This document shows positions 10,188-18,561 of a stretch of 64,000 nt of DNA, in pieces. The notes under the pieces were generated by a model, which had not been told where the DNA came from, did no database searches, and saw only the letters and a list, made by a program, of their open reading frames with translations. The stretch is from Acidobacteriota bacterium (GTDB lineage Bacteria > Acidobacteriota > Terriglobia > Bryobacterales > Bryobacteraceae): positions 58,962 through 122,961 of the forward strand of contig JANXRE010000071.1 of NCBI GenBank assembly GCA_025353165.1, given 5' to 3'. Numbering within the stretch: the stretch's first letter is position 1; the number at the start of each line of letters is the position of its first letter. The translations under genes and the position numbers were made by a program.

Positions 10188-11111
10188 TCACCGTTCGACA
10201 CTGACGCTGGCCCGCAGATTCGCCACTCCCGCGGTGTAGCGCGAATCCGCCACCGTGAACGCGACGGCATCGTCCAGCCAGTCGTGAGCCGTGCCGTCGG
10301 GATCGTGCGACGCGGCCGTCACGGTGTAATCGCCCGGGCAGAGATCGCACCGCATGCGGAACGTCACGCGAACCAGATCGCCGGCTTCTCGCCGTCCGAT
10401 GGCCGCGTTCTCCAATTCGGTATTCGTCCCGTAGACTTCAAAGCCGACGCGCGTGCGGATCATGATGCCGAGCACCGGATTTTCCACCGGTTCTCCGAAT
10501 CGGACGGCGATGCGAATGGCGACGTCCTCCCCGCTCCGCCATACCAGGCACGGCTGCTCCGCGCTGTCGATTGTTTCGATCAGCTCAATCTGCGCGCGCC
10601 CGTCGCCTCGCCTCCAGCGCGCATCCAGCGGCTCTGGCCGGGACTCGCCCCAAGCGGCGAAAACATCCGCCGCGTGCGCGCGGAACTTCGCCAGGATTTC
10701 GCGCGGGTCTCCCAGGGCTTCGATGCGCCCGTCTTTCAACCACCAGATTTCATCCGAGAGCCGCAGCAACAGATCTTCGTCATAGGAGGCCATCAGGATG
10801 GTCGCGCCGTTTCGCCGCAGGCGTTCCAGCGCCACGCTGGCCTGCGCTTTCGCCACCGCATCCAGCGATGCGGACGTCGCATCGACCGCCAAAACGGGCA
10901 CCGCTTCGATGGGCTCGCCCAGCGCGATCAGGCGGCGTTCCGCGGGACCGCGCACCTCGCCTTTTTCCGGCCGCTCCAAGCCAGCCGCCAGCCGAAGCAG
11001 AGCGTCCTGGCCGGAACCCCGCAGCCCGACAATACCGAGGAACGCGCCATCGGGCGCCGAGGCGCTCATTCCGTGCAAAGATCCGTGCTCGACATCGCGA
11101 AATTCAATCAT
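10188..11111 (-). CDS. Degenerate ABC-type ATPase domain fused to Wzt-like C-terminal domain
   Basis: Residues 1-145 read as an ABC nucleotide-binding domain worn down at every catalytic point. Walker A is GLRGSGQDAL, with the lysine replaced by glutamine. The Walker B region is VPVLAVDATSASLD, with alanine for the catalytic glutamate. The switch histidine is tyrosine (MASYDED). Only ~40 residues separate Walker A from Walker B, leaving no room for the Q-loop, helical subdomain or LSGGQ signature. Residues ~165-305 match the Wzt C-terminal beta-sandwich pattern that recognises glycan ends (VLGIMIRTRVGFEVYGTNTE, PGDYTVTAASHDPDG). It probably cannot hydrolyse ATP and may act as a glycan-binding or regulatory protein. 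It is convergent with the pilus operon. Confidence 0.72.
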   Translation of the reverse strand: MIEFRDVEHGSLHGMSASAPDGAFLGIVGLRGSGQDALLRLAAGLERPEKGEVRGPAERRLIALGEPIEAVPVLAVDATSASLDAVAKAQASVALERLRRNGATILMASYDEDLLLRLSDEIWWLKDGRIEALGDPREILAKFRAHAADVFAAWGESRPEPLDARWRRGDGRAQIELIETIDSAEQPCLVWRSGEDVAIRIAVRFGEPVENPVLGIMIRTRVGFEVYGTNTELENAAIGRREAGDLVRVTFRMRCDLCPGDYTVTAASHDPDGTAHDWLDDAVAFTVADSRYTAGVANLRASVSVER

Positions 11112-11166
11112 CCACTGCTAGGATAAGCCTAAGGAGCTGTCGCGAAATAACTGTGTCCTTTCAACC

Positions 11167-11285
11167 TGGCGCACGCACTCTTTGCGTGCCGCGCCGGCAC
11201 TCATGCCGACGTCCGCTCTCTTCACTTCGCGCTGGTGTCGAGAGGAGTCTCGAAACAGCACGCAAGAGTGCGTGCGCCACGTCGG
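11167..11285. repeat. Palindrome-rich spacer repeat, copy 2
   Basis: A second ~119 bp copy lies between the degenerate ABC gene and the methyltransferase. The third hairpin here has arms TCGAGA/TCTCGA where copy 1 has TCGCGA/TCGCGA, a paired change that preserves the stem. The first hairpin is less perfect (GCACGCACTC facing TTTGCGTGC). The methyltransferase reading frame continues upstream into this repeat, which would give a spurious N-terminal extension if a longer start were used. Confidence 0.85.
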
Positions 11286-11298
11286 CCGGCGTAACGAA

Positions 11299-12597
11299 AT
11301 GAATGTCTCCGACCGGATGCGCGCGGATTGGAACCAGCGCGCCCTTGAAGACGCGCACTACTATGTCGCGTTTGGACGCCGCGAACAGTCCGACGACGAA
11401 TTCTACGAAACCGCGCGGGAAGTGATCGCCGGCCTGGATTGGGAGATGAAGCGGCTCGCCGCCGGGAACCCGCGGTCCCGCCGCGCTCTGGAAATCGGAT
11501 GCGGCCCCGGCCGTCTGATTAAGTTCATGTCGTCGCGCTTCGGTGAAATCCACGGCGTCGACGTGAGCGACGAGATGATCCGGCTGGGGCGCGAAAAGTT
11601 GCGCGGCATTCCGCACGCTCACCTGCACGCGACCAACGGATCGTCGCTCGCCATGTTCGCCGACGACTCGTTCGACATGGTGTATTCCTACGCGGTGTTC
11701 CAGCACATTCCCAGCCGGGAGGTCGTGCTCGAATACCTGCGGGAGACGCACCGCGTGCTGAAGCCGGGAGGCATCTTCCGCGGGCAGTTGAACGGCCTGC
11801 CCGAGACATTTCCGAAATACGACACCTGGTCGGGTGTGCGGTTCCGGGCTTCCGAAATCGTGGACTTCACCCGCGAGCACGACCTGCAACTGCTGGCCCT
11901 GGAAGGCGCGGACACGCAGTACATGTGGACCACTTTCCGCAAGCGGGAGCCAGGCTGGCGCAAGCGGTTGCGAGCGTCCGTGCCACCCACCAACGTGCGG
12001 CTGCGGCGGATCACGAACGCGCACAGTTCCGAGCCGGTCTCGCCGGCAGCCGGACGCTACGCCTCCATATCCGTCTGGGTTACCGGCCTGCCCGATGAGG
12101 CCGACCTGTTCGACATGGACGTGCTCATCGGCGGCCAGCCCGGCCATCGGACGTACATCGGACCGCCCGATACGGCCGGGGTCCAGCAGGTGAACGCGAT
12201 GCTCGGCGACGGCGTGCGAACCGGCGTCGTTCCCGTCGAGCTGCGATGGTTCGGCCGGCCGGTTACCGGCGGGGCCACGCTGCGCGTCATTCCCCCCGGA
12301 CCGCAGGTACCGCGCATCATCATGCTGAGCGACGGCGTCAATCTGATGGCGGGCGCGCGGATCGAGACCCGGTCGGTCAAGGTGGCAATGGAAGAGGTGA
12401 GCCATCCGGATCAGTTCGGCGCCACGGTCGGCGACCTGGAAGTCGCGGATCTCGAAATCTTCTGCACGGACCCGCAGCCACGGCGCTACGAAGTGAACTT
12501 CCGGATCCCGGAGTCCATTCCACCGGGGCCCCACTTGCTTCGCATGAGGCTCGGCCGCCGCCGGTTCGCGCCGGTTTCCATCGAAGTAGTGAAATAA
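11299..12597 (+). CDS. SAM-dependent methyltransferase with C-terminal Ig-like domain
   Basis: The N-terminal ~230 residues form a class I methyltransferase: motif I ALEIGCGPGRLIKF, the acidic strand-2 loop IHGVDVSDEMI, motif IV FDMVYSYAVFQHI, and a post-motif LKPGGIFRGQLNG. The C-terminal ~200 residues are beta-rich (YASISVWVTGLPDEADLFDM, PPGPHLLRMRLGRRRF) and resemble the ligand-binding sandwich of surface-glycan proteins. The substrate is unknown, and the fused domain may hold it. The ATG at 11299 is chosen because a TTG at 11182 would start inside repeat copy 2. The product is 432 residues. The neighbouring Wzt-like protein hints at a glycan-related job, but the genes are divergent. Confidence 0.8.
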   Translation: MNVSDRMRADWNQRALEDAHYYVAFGRREQSDDEFYETAREVIAGLDWEMKRLAAGNPRSRRALEIGCGPGRLIKFMSSRFGEIHGVDVSDEMIRLGREKLRGIPHAHLHATNGSSLAMFADDSFDMVYSYAVFQHIPSREVVLEYLRETHRVLKPGGIFRGQLNGLPETFPKYDTWSGVRFRASEIVDFTREHDLQLLALEGADTQYMWTTFRKREPGWRKRLRASVPPTNVRLRRITNAHSSEPVSPAAGRYASISVWVTGLPDEADLFDMDVLIGGQPGHRTYIGPPDTAGVQQVNAMLGDGVRTGVVPVELRWFGRPVTGGATLRVIPPGPQVPRIIMLSDGVNLMAGARIETRSVKVAMEEVSHPDQFGATVGDLEVADLEIFCTDPQPRRYEVNFRIPESIPPGPHLLRMRLGRRRFAPVSIEVVK

Positions 12598-12640
12598 CCG
12601 CGCCACGTAAATAGTGTTTGAGCCGCGCTAACATACAAGG

Positions 12641-13039
12641 GTGCGCGATCAAGACCCCGTTCGCAGCTTGAAGGAGTTTCGCAATGGGCTGCTGAAGCAT
12701 CATAAGACGCTGCTGGACTCCGAGCGCGCCCTGTACGAACACGACATCGCCCGCATTCCGAACGCCGGACGTTATCTGGAACTGGTGCTCAACGATCCGT
12801 GGTTTACCTGGCTGCGCGAGTTATCCGGACTGATCGTGCTCATCGACGAAGCGGTCGTGGGCGACGTCCCGCCCACGCCCGAGGAGGCGGAACGGTTCAT
12901 CAACCAGGGACGCGCGCTCCTGGTCCCGGCGGAAAACGGCTCCGGTTTCGCGAAGGAATATTTCAAACTCCTCCAGCGCGACCCCAACGTAGTCATGGCG
13001 CACTCCGACATGATGAAAACCCTCGCCTCGGTCGCGTAG
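12641..13039 (+). CDS. Conserved-looking hypothetical protein
   Basis: A 132-residue, mostly helical, soluble and acidic protein that I cannot place in a named family. The N-terminal helix is VRSLKEFRNGLLKHHKTLLD. A central hydrophobic stretch (LRELSGLIVLIDEAVVG) is too polar to be a clear membrane helix. The end has a helix pair around FAKEYFKLLQRDP. It uses a GTG start at 12641. It sits in the same orientation between the methyltransferase and the DUF1080 gene, with no overlap to either. Codon use matches its neighbours, and the competing frames show no better protein. Confidence 0.6.
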   Translation: MRDQDPVRSLKEFRNGLLKHHKTLLDSERALYEHDIARIPNAGRYLELVLNDPWFTWLRELSGLIVLIDEAVVGDVPPTPEEAERFINQGRALLVPAENGSGFAKEYFKLLQRDPNVVMAHSDMMKTLASVA

Positions 13040-13067
13040 CGCTCCGGCGTGATACGCTGTCGGTTTC

Positions 13068-13892
13068 ATGCCTTTGAAAAAAATCATCTCCGTCTGCGTC
13101 TGGTTTTCGGCCGCGGTCCTATACGCCCAACAGAAGCACTCGCGTCCCGGCATCGGCGAACTGGGCTACGACGACACCCCGGTGCTGCCCGGCCAGAAGT
13201 GGCGCGTCCACGATATTGACCGCCCGCATCCGGCCGTCGTGACCCCCGGCGCGGAAGTCGGGAAGCCACCCGCCGACGCGGTGGTCCTATTCGACGGCAA
13301 GGATTTTTCGCACTGGCATCAGCGCGGACAGAGCGGCGGACCGAAGTGGAAGATCGAGAACGGCTACATGGAAATCGTCGGCGGAACCGGCGACCTGCTA
13401 TCGAACGAGAAGTTCGGCACGGCCCAGTATCACGTGGAGTGGTCGGAACCCTCGGACCTGGTGCAGGGAACCAGCCAGGGCCGGGGCAACAGCGGCTTCA
13501 TTCTCATGGACAGGTACGAGATCCAGGTGCTCGACACGCTCGACAACAAGACGTATGCGGACGGGCAGGCGGGCGCGATCTATGGGCAATGGCCTCCGAT
13601 GGTGAACCCGATCCGGCCCGCCGGGCAGTGGAACGCGTACGACATCGTGTTCGAAGCGCCGAAGTTCGTGGGCGGCAAGCTGGCGAAGCCGGCGTTTGCC
13701 ACTCTGTTCTTCAATGGCGTGGCGGTGCACAATCGGCAGGAAGTGGTGGGACCGATGGCGCACCGCGAGATCCACAAGTACCAACCGCATGGCGTCGAGG
13801 AATCCCTCTGCCTGCAGGACCACGATCCGACGACGCACGTGCGGTATCGGAACATCTGGGCGCGGAAGCTCAAGGGCTACGACGCCCAGTAG
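13068..13892 (+). CDS. Secreted DUF1080 (3-keto-disaccharide hydrolase-like) protein
   Basis: An N-terminal signal peptide (KKIISVCVWFSAAVLYAQ) precedes a DUF1080 concanavalin-like fold. Matching landmarks are VVLFDGKDFSHWHQ (residues ~68-81), KWKIENGYMEIV, LLSNEKFGTAQYHVEW, and the GNSGFILMDRYEIQVLD core, followed by WNAYDIVFEAP and FFNGVAVHN. Members have been linked to 3-keto-glycoside hydrolysis, but many are uncharacterised. Length is 274 residues. Acidobacteria and Planctomycetes often carry many paralogues for polysaccharide turnover. Confidence 0.85.
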   Translation: MPLKKIISVCVWFSAAVLYAQQKHSRPGIGELGYDDTPVLPGQKWRVHDIDRPHPAVVTPGAEVGKPPADAVVLFDGKDFSHWHQRGQSGGPKWKIENGYMEIVGGTGDLLSNEKFGTAQYHVEWSEPSDLVQGTSQGRGNSGFILMDRYEIQVLDTLDNKTYADGQAGAIYGQWPPMVNPIRPAGQWNAYDIVFEAPKFVGGKLAKPAFATLFFNGVAVHNRQEVVGPMAHREIHKYQPHGVEESLCLQDHDPTTHVRYRNIWARKLKGYDAQ

Positions 13893-13895
13893 CGG

Positions 13896-14522
13896 TCATT
13901 TGTAGATCGATTCGCGCTGCCATTCGGCCTGAGGCTGCGTGTGCAAGCGCCAGTACTCCTCCGCGATCAGGCCGGGGGCGAAACGCGTTCCCTCCTGCAC
14001 GAAGCCGCAGATGGTTACCGTCGCCACGTGAATGCCGGCGGGCTCGAGTTCCTTCGCGAGGCTGAATGCAAGACTGCGGATCGCCGCTTTGCCGAGCGAC
14101 AGAGACGCGATTTCGGCCATCGGGTCCAGCGCCAACCCACCGCCGCTGATCAGAATCGTGCCGCGCCCGGCCCGGACCAGCGCGGGAGCGCACTCCTGCG
14201 CCGCGACCACTGCACCCACCACGTTCACATCGAAATCGCGCACGAGAGCGGCGCGGTCCAGAGACGTCGGGACACCCGGCGTGCCCGCGGACGCATTGTA
14301 CACCAGCACTTCGCTGTCGCCCATTTCGGCGCGGATGGAGCGCAGGCATTGCCGCAGCGGCTGCTCGTCTCCCGCGTCCGCTTGATAGGTTCTTATAGCT
14401 GGGTCCGCCCAAGGACGCTGGTCGCGCGAGACCCCAGCGATGGCATAACCCTCGCGGCCGAACCTGCGCGCCACCGCGAGGCTAACGCCCGGGCCCATGC
14501 CGACGATCGTACACAGCGGCAT
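13896..14522 (-). CDS. Atypical short-chain dehydrogenase/reductase
   Basis: The Rossmann start VGMGPGVSLAVARRFGREG (residues 7-25) fits a classical SDR cofactor site, and YNASAG (residues 75-80) matches the NNAG motif. Ser126 (ISGGG) and Lys145 (LGKAA) are present, but the position four residues before the lysine, normally the catalytic tyrosine, is leucine 141. The protein may be a divergent reductase using another base, or a binding protein. Length is 208 residues, short for an SDR. It is convergent with the DUF1080 gene, with three bases between stops. Confidence 0.75.
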   Translation of the reverse strand: MPLCTIVGMGPGVSLAVARRFGREGYAIAGVSRDQRPWADPAIRTYQADAGDEQPLRQCLRSIRAEMGDSEVLVYNASAGTPGVPTSLDRAALVRDFDVNVVGAVVAAQECAPALVRAGRGTILISGGGLALDPMAEIASLSLGKAAIRSLAFSLAKELEPAGIHVATVTICGFVQEGTRFAPGLIAEEYWRLHTQPQAEWQRESIYK

Positions 14523-14540
14523 GCTAATAGCCTAGCCCGA

Positions 14541-14657
14541 CGTGGCGCACGCACTCGTGCGTGCCGCGTCGGCACTCATGCCGACGCTCGTCTTCTTCCG
14601 TCGCACAGGTGTCGAGAAGAGTCTCGACACGGCACGCACGAGTGCGCGCGCCACGTC
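14541..14657. repeat. Palindrome-rich spacer repeat, copy 3
   Basis: A ~117 bp copy lies between the SDR gene and the Tat-exported protein gene. All four hairpins are recognisable. The third has arms GTGTCGAGA/TCTCGACAC around AGAG, again with the compensated A/T pair relative to copy 1. The outer arms, GACGTGGCGCACGCACTC on the left and its complement on the right, are the best preserved of the three. Confidence 0.85.
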
Positions 14658-14694
14658 ACTGACACGATCTGGCATGGTTATTTCGTGACATCTT

Positions 14695-15609
14695 CTACGT
14701 CCTTTGCAGGATGCGGCGGACGAGTTCGGCGTTTTCTCTCGGCTCGTCCTTGTATTTCGGCCACATGCCGACGATGACCGCGTCGTTCGGTTTGATGTTG
14801 GCGAGCGCAAAACGGAACGCGGTCTCCAATCGCTCTGGATTCCCGATGTTGCGTCCCGCGCCAAGCAGCTTGAACGCGAAGCAGGTTTTCTTCGTCTTGC
14901 GGACCATGGCGAGCATTCGTTCGGGATCGCGCTCCATAAACGTCTCGCCCAGCGGCGCTTCGCCGAATTCCTTACGCGCTTCCTCCGGCGTGCGGGAGAC
15001 CCTGTACAGGCAGGTCATGTAGTACTGGATGTCCCAGCCCTGGTCCTCGATGTACTCGACCACGGCCGGGTTGTGGCACGAGACGCCCGCCGGCACGCCC
15101 GCGTCTTGAACGGCTTTGGTGAAGTCGCGCACGATGTTCATCTGACCGGCACGGAAACGCTCGTCGGTTCGGTTGCCGTGGTGCCCGATGCCGATCGGCC
15201 CGAGTTTGGCGACCGCGGGGATGAGCTTCCAATTCTTGATCAAATCGAAGTCGGCCAGGACGATCACGTTCATCTTGCCGCCCTCGGCGCGGTAGCGCTT
15301 CCAATCCTCCATGCAGGGGTTGTTGTAGTGGACCTGCCAGGTGTTGATGCCGGCGGCCTCGGCGCGATGCAGCGTCTCCACGCGGCGTTCCGGCGTCATC
15401 CACTCTCGCATGGTTCTGTCGAGAATCGAGTTGAAGTGCGAGTACCCGTAAAGGGGATTGGAGCCGATGATCAGCTTCGTGATCTCGGCGTTGTGGAACT
15501 TCACCCGCGGCAGCGGAATCGGTTCGGGGTTGGGGATCTGGCCGGCGGCGGCTGTCGCTGTCGTGGCGGCTCCGCCAATTAGAAATTGGCGGCGGGACGA
15601 ATTCGGCAT
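14695..15609 (-). CDS. Tat-exported protein of unknown function, TIM-barrel-like
   Basis: The N-terminus is a textbook twin-arginine signal (SSRRQFLIGGAATTATAAAG). The mature ~270 residues contain barrel-like strand/helix alternation with LIIGSNPLYGYSH, GINTWQVHYNNPCMEDW, MNVIVLADFDLI, GPIGIGHHGNRTD, PAGVSCHNPAVVEYI and NDAVIVGMWPKYKDEP. The order resembles aldo-keto-reductase- or epimerase-type barrels, but I see no decisive catalytic motif. The ATG at 15609 is preferred over one at 15618 since it sits just before the Tat motif. It is transcribed away from the lytic transglycosylase with a short divergent spacer. Confidence 0.7.
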   Translation of the reverse strand: MPNSSRRQFLIGGAATTATAAAGQIPNPEPIPLPRVKFHNAEITKLIIGSNPLYGYSHFNSILDRTMREWMTPERRVETLHRAEAAGINTWQVHYNNPCMEDWKRYRAEGGKMNVIVLADFDLIKNWKLIPAVAKLGPIGIGHHGNRTDERFRAGQMNIVRDFTKAVQDAGVPAGVSCHNPAVVEYIEDQGWDIQYYMTCLYRVSRTPEEARKEFGEAPLGETFMERDPERMLAMVRKTKKTCFAFKLLGAGRNIGNPERLETAFRFALANIKPNDAVIVGMWPKYKDEPRENAELVRRILQRT

Positions 15610-15692
15610 GGCTATCACCTCAGACCGGACTTTTTAAGACCCGGTACTCCGAATTATATCGGAAATGCGACCATGGGAAGGAACGTAATCGG

Positions 15693-17108
15693 ATGTCTCC
15701 TTTCTGGCCCTTTCTACTGGTGTTGGCTTCGGCGAGCGCCCGAGAGACAACCTTCGCGCCCGCGCACCGTTTAACGGGCATCGGTGTCGACCGTCGAAAC
15801 ATGACGGACGAGACGCTGGAAGTTCGCGCGCGCCAGATGATCGATAGCCAGACGTTCACCATCCTCCGGGATCCTCGCGCGCTCGCCGGCGCGCAACGTA
15901 TCACCAGCGTCAAACTCGACAAGCTGTTTCGCGAGGCGGAGCGAACGACCGGCGTGCCGGCCCGTCTGGTGTCCGCGGTGAGTTATCTCGAAAGCTGGGG
16001 CGATCCGAATGCGGAGAGTCCGTCGGGACCGCGCGGCGTCATGCAGATTTCCGGGGCGACAGCGAAGACGATGGGCCTTAGGGTCGTCTACGCGACCCGA
16101 TACCGCGTGACGAAGGAGCGCCGCACCGTGAAGAACAAGCGGGGGCGGATGGTAACCCGGACGGTCCGGGTGAAGACGCCGTACACGGTCCTCGTCCGGG
16201 ACGAACGGCTGATGCCGGAGAAGGCCATTCCCGCGGCAGCGCGGCATCTGGCCCGGCTGCAAGCGAAGTTCGGCGGCATGGACTGGGCCATATTCGCGTA
16301 CCACTGCGGCGAGGGATGCGTCACGGCGATGCGGGCCGTTGCCGAACTACCCACCGTGGCCGCGATGTTTTTCAGCGGGAGTCCGGCGTACCGTCGCGAG
16401 TTGAACGCGGCGGTCCAAAGCGAGATGGAGCGCGACTTCTCGCCTACGTATTGGTTCCGGGTGATGAAAGCGGAGGAGCTGCTGGACCTTTACCGCGAGG
16501 ATCCAAGAACTTTCCAGAGCCTGGCCGCAACGTTCCGGTACGCGGCGGATTCCGATCAGCGCGCGCCCCACCGTCTGGCGATCTGGCTCAAGCGCGAGGA
16601 CCTGGTATTCCAAACCGGCGAGGATCTGCGCCGGGAGCAGGGCCGCAAGCTCCAGCGCGTATTTGACGATCCTGGGTTTTTCGGCTTCCAGGCACGGAAG
16701 GGTGACTACCTGCAAAACTCGCCGGCGGCGCTGGGGGCGCTGGCGTACATCGCATTCGAGACGCGGCGGCTGCACGCAGCGATGCACGTGCATGGTGAAA
16801 CGTTCGTGCCGCTCGACGTCACATCGTTGGTACGGCCGCTCGATGAAATGCGGAGCTTGAACGGAAAGGCGCGGAACGAAGCCATCTGGCACGCCACGGG
16901 TGAGGTGTTCGACATCGCATATGGGCGTCTGCCAAAAGGCGAGCGCGAAGCGCTGCGTTTCGTGCTGGACGACATGGGATACGACGGCTATCTCGGATTC
17001 GTGGAGGAAGGCACGCAGAGCGAGACGATGCACATTGGCGCGGCTCCGTCGGCACGGGGGTTCTTTACCGCGGTATACGAAGACGCGCTGGCCGCACCGA
17101 AGGAATAG
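15693..17108 (+). CDS. Periplasmic lytic transglycosylase (SLT family)
   Basis: A short signal peptide (PFWPFLLVLASASARE) leads into an SLT-type muramidase domain. The catalytic glutamate sits in SAVSYLESWGDPNAES (near residue 107), followed by GPRGVMQISGATAKTMGL and the YHCGEGCV motif. An unusual Arg/Lys-rich segment (about residues 132-175, e.g. TKERRTVKNKRGRMV) interrupts the catalytic domain between the MQI motif and the next helix. The remaining ~230 residues are helical and have no clear family. It should cleave peptidoglycan glycan strands with anhydromuramic-acid ends. Length is 471 residues. Confidence 0.88.
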   Translation: MSPFWPFLLVLASASARETTFAPAHRLTGIGVDRRNMTDETLEVRARQMIDSQTFTILRDPRALAGAQRITSVKLDKLFREAERTTGVPARLVSAVSYLESWGDPNAESPSGPRGVMQISGATAKTMGLRVVYATRYRVTKERRTVKNKRGRMVTRTVRVKTPYTVLVRDERLMPEKAIPAAARHLARLQAKFGGMDWAIFAYHCGEGCVTAMRAVAELPTVAAMFFSGSPAYRRELNAAVQSEMERDFSPTYWFRVMKAEELLDLYREDPRTFQSLAATFRYAADSDQRAPHRLAIWLKREDLVFQTGEDLRREQGRKLQRVFDDPGFFGFQARKGDYLQNSPAALGALAYIAFETRRLHAAMHVHGETFVPLDVTSLVRPLDEMRSLNGKARNEAIWHATGEVFDIAYGRLPKGEREALRFVLDDMGYDGYLGFVEEGTQSETMHIGAAPSARGFFTAVYEDALAAPKE

Positions 17109-17131
17109 TGGTGATCCGGCGGGTCCCTCGC

Positions 17132-17475
17132 CTACACCCGACGGGTGATTCGGAGGGCCACATCCACCTGGGCCATTACGGAGCAGGCGCCGATCTTTCT
17201 CCTGATCGTTCCGATCAGAATCGTCGCCACATTGTCCGTTACAACGACGCTGTCCGTGAGCAATCCCATGGCGACACCCTCAGCAGAGTTCTCTTGCACG
17301 CGAATCCTTGTCGGCCCCTTTCGATCGAGGTTCGACGTGATAAGCGCGATGATGATCTGCGGAAGCCCGTAAAGACAGTCGTATCCTAAACGGCGAGCGC
17401 GGGCCTGCGCTTTACGGATGTGAGGTTGGAATTAGGGAAATCGACCAGAACCACGTCACCGCGACTGTAACTCAC
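17132..17475 (-). pseudogene. PemK/MazF-like toxin, frameshifted
   Basis: Reading the minus strand from the GTG at 17475 gives SYSRGDVVLVDFPNSNL then KRRPALAV, the hallmark start of PemK/MazF endoribonucleases, and then a stop. Shifting frame at the short T-run near 17393 restores YDCLYGLPQIIIALITSN, then RIRVQENSAEGVAMGLL and VATILIGTIRRKIG, the rest of the fold, ending at the TAG at 17134-17132. Lengthening the TTT run by one T repairs the frame. The repaired product would be about 114 residues, normal for MazF. The GTG overlaps the upstream gene's TGA. It may be a true inactivation or a sequencing indel. Confidence 0.8.
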
Positions 17476-17717
17476 AGCTCATCGTACGCTTCCATGCCAG
17501 GAGCATTCCAGTCCTGTTCGAAGGAAGCCAGTGACCGACGTACCGCCAGTTGTCCTTCGGCTGGCATGAACGCCGGATTCACGATGCCGGTATACGACAT
17601 CGAGCCGGTGCTAATTGCACTGTTCAGCACTTCCACATCGACAGGGAAACCGGCGACGACGGCCGCCTGTTGGCCAACGAGCTGCTGAAGCGCATCCAGA
17701 TTGATTTCGAATGTCAT
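17472..17717 (-). CDS. Small acidic protein, putative antitoxin
   Basis: This 81-residue protein overlaps its upstream partner by ATGA and its downstream toxin-like gene by GTGA, the tight spacing typical of toxin-antitoxin pairs. The C-terminal third is acidic and helical (LASFEQDWNAPGMEAYDEL), a plausible toxin-binding tail. The N-terminal half (INLDALQQLVGQQAAVVAG) does not match a DNA-binding family I recognise. I infer an antitoxin role from position and charge only. It could instead be a substrate or accessory factor of the upstream Ntn-hydrolase. Confidence 0.55.
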   Translation of the reverse strand: MTFEINLDALQQLVGQQAAVVAGFPVDVEVLNSAISTGSMSYTGIVNPAFMPAEGQLAVRRSLASFEQDWNAPGMEAYDEL

Positions 17718-18546
17718 TGAAGCGTCTCCCGATTATATTCGATGTTCCAGTAGTGTTTTCGTGACACCCACTTGAAGCCTTCGTGTTTCGTAATGGCTGC
17801 CAACTCGACTGGGCCGCCGACAGTTGGAGCGCCTGGCATGAAACGGGCGAACGTTATAGAAGTGTCCACCAGAAAGCGTGCTAAATCGATTGCGTCCTGT
17901 ATAGGCATTGCGGGTTGGATCAGTGGGGCCGTAGCCTGCTGCCTTAGGACGCCGAGCAACTGGCCGACCGATTCCCCCCTTGAAGTTACGTTGCTCAGAA
18001 TCTGGGCGACAATCGGGCTGAAGCCCATAACCAGACGCTCGATCGCTTCACTATTGTCCTCCCCAGCGAATGCCGCACTCGTCCGACTTGCGAACTTGGG
18101 TAACGTTGTAAGCATCGGGGCCAGTCATGTCTACTGCCCACTCGTCAGCTAGGTTACTGCCAGCAGAGTAGCCGGAAATGGTGATGCCTATCTGTGGTGA
18201 TCCGGGCTGCGCGTTGCGTTTCATTTCGTCGTTCAGGAATTGCGCGAGTTCGTCGGCGACCTGCTCCACTGAATACTGCTGCGGGCTCAACGGGCGGCTG
18301 CCATCAGTCAGCTCACGACGAAAGTCCTTCAATTAGCGTCGCCATCGACGAATTGCCAATGCTGCCAGCGCCGAATGTCACGCATCCTATTGGGAGTCCC
18401 TTCCGCAGATTGAATATCTTATTCGCATTACTATAGACGGTAACCACACCGAGCGATCCGTTCGGGCCACCAAGCATTAACGTGGATGCACTGTCCGCCG
18501 CAAGGACCACGCCGTCGTGCACTTTCAGAGAGATCGCTATGCTCAT
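17714..18546 (-). pseudogene. Proteasome-like Ntn-hydrolase, two frameshifts
   Basis: Three overlapping frames join into one protein. Frame one starts SIAISLKVHDGVVLAADSAS and has NANKIFNLRKGLPIGCVTFG, a proteasome-beta-like N-terminal strand pattern. Frame two carries YSVEQVADELAQFLNDEMK and IGITISGYSAGSNLADEW. Frame three carries MPIQDAIDLARFLVDTSI and GGPVELAAITKHEGFKW. The breaks fall near 18320-18325 (GGACTTT) and near 18062 (a GGGG run), each fixed by one base. I recall the repaired sequence as a family of uncharacterised bacterial proteins related to 20S proteasome subunits. It shares overlaps with the two downstream genes, so all three form one transcript. Clustering of three indels here may mean decay or low read quality. 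Confidence 0.78.
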
Positions 18547-18561
18547 GGGGAGCATTGCCAC

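Noticed and set aside
11182..11298. Upstream extension of the methyltransferase to a TTG start
   Set aside because: The added residues are encoded by the spacer repeat; an ATG follows immediately after it.
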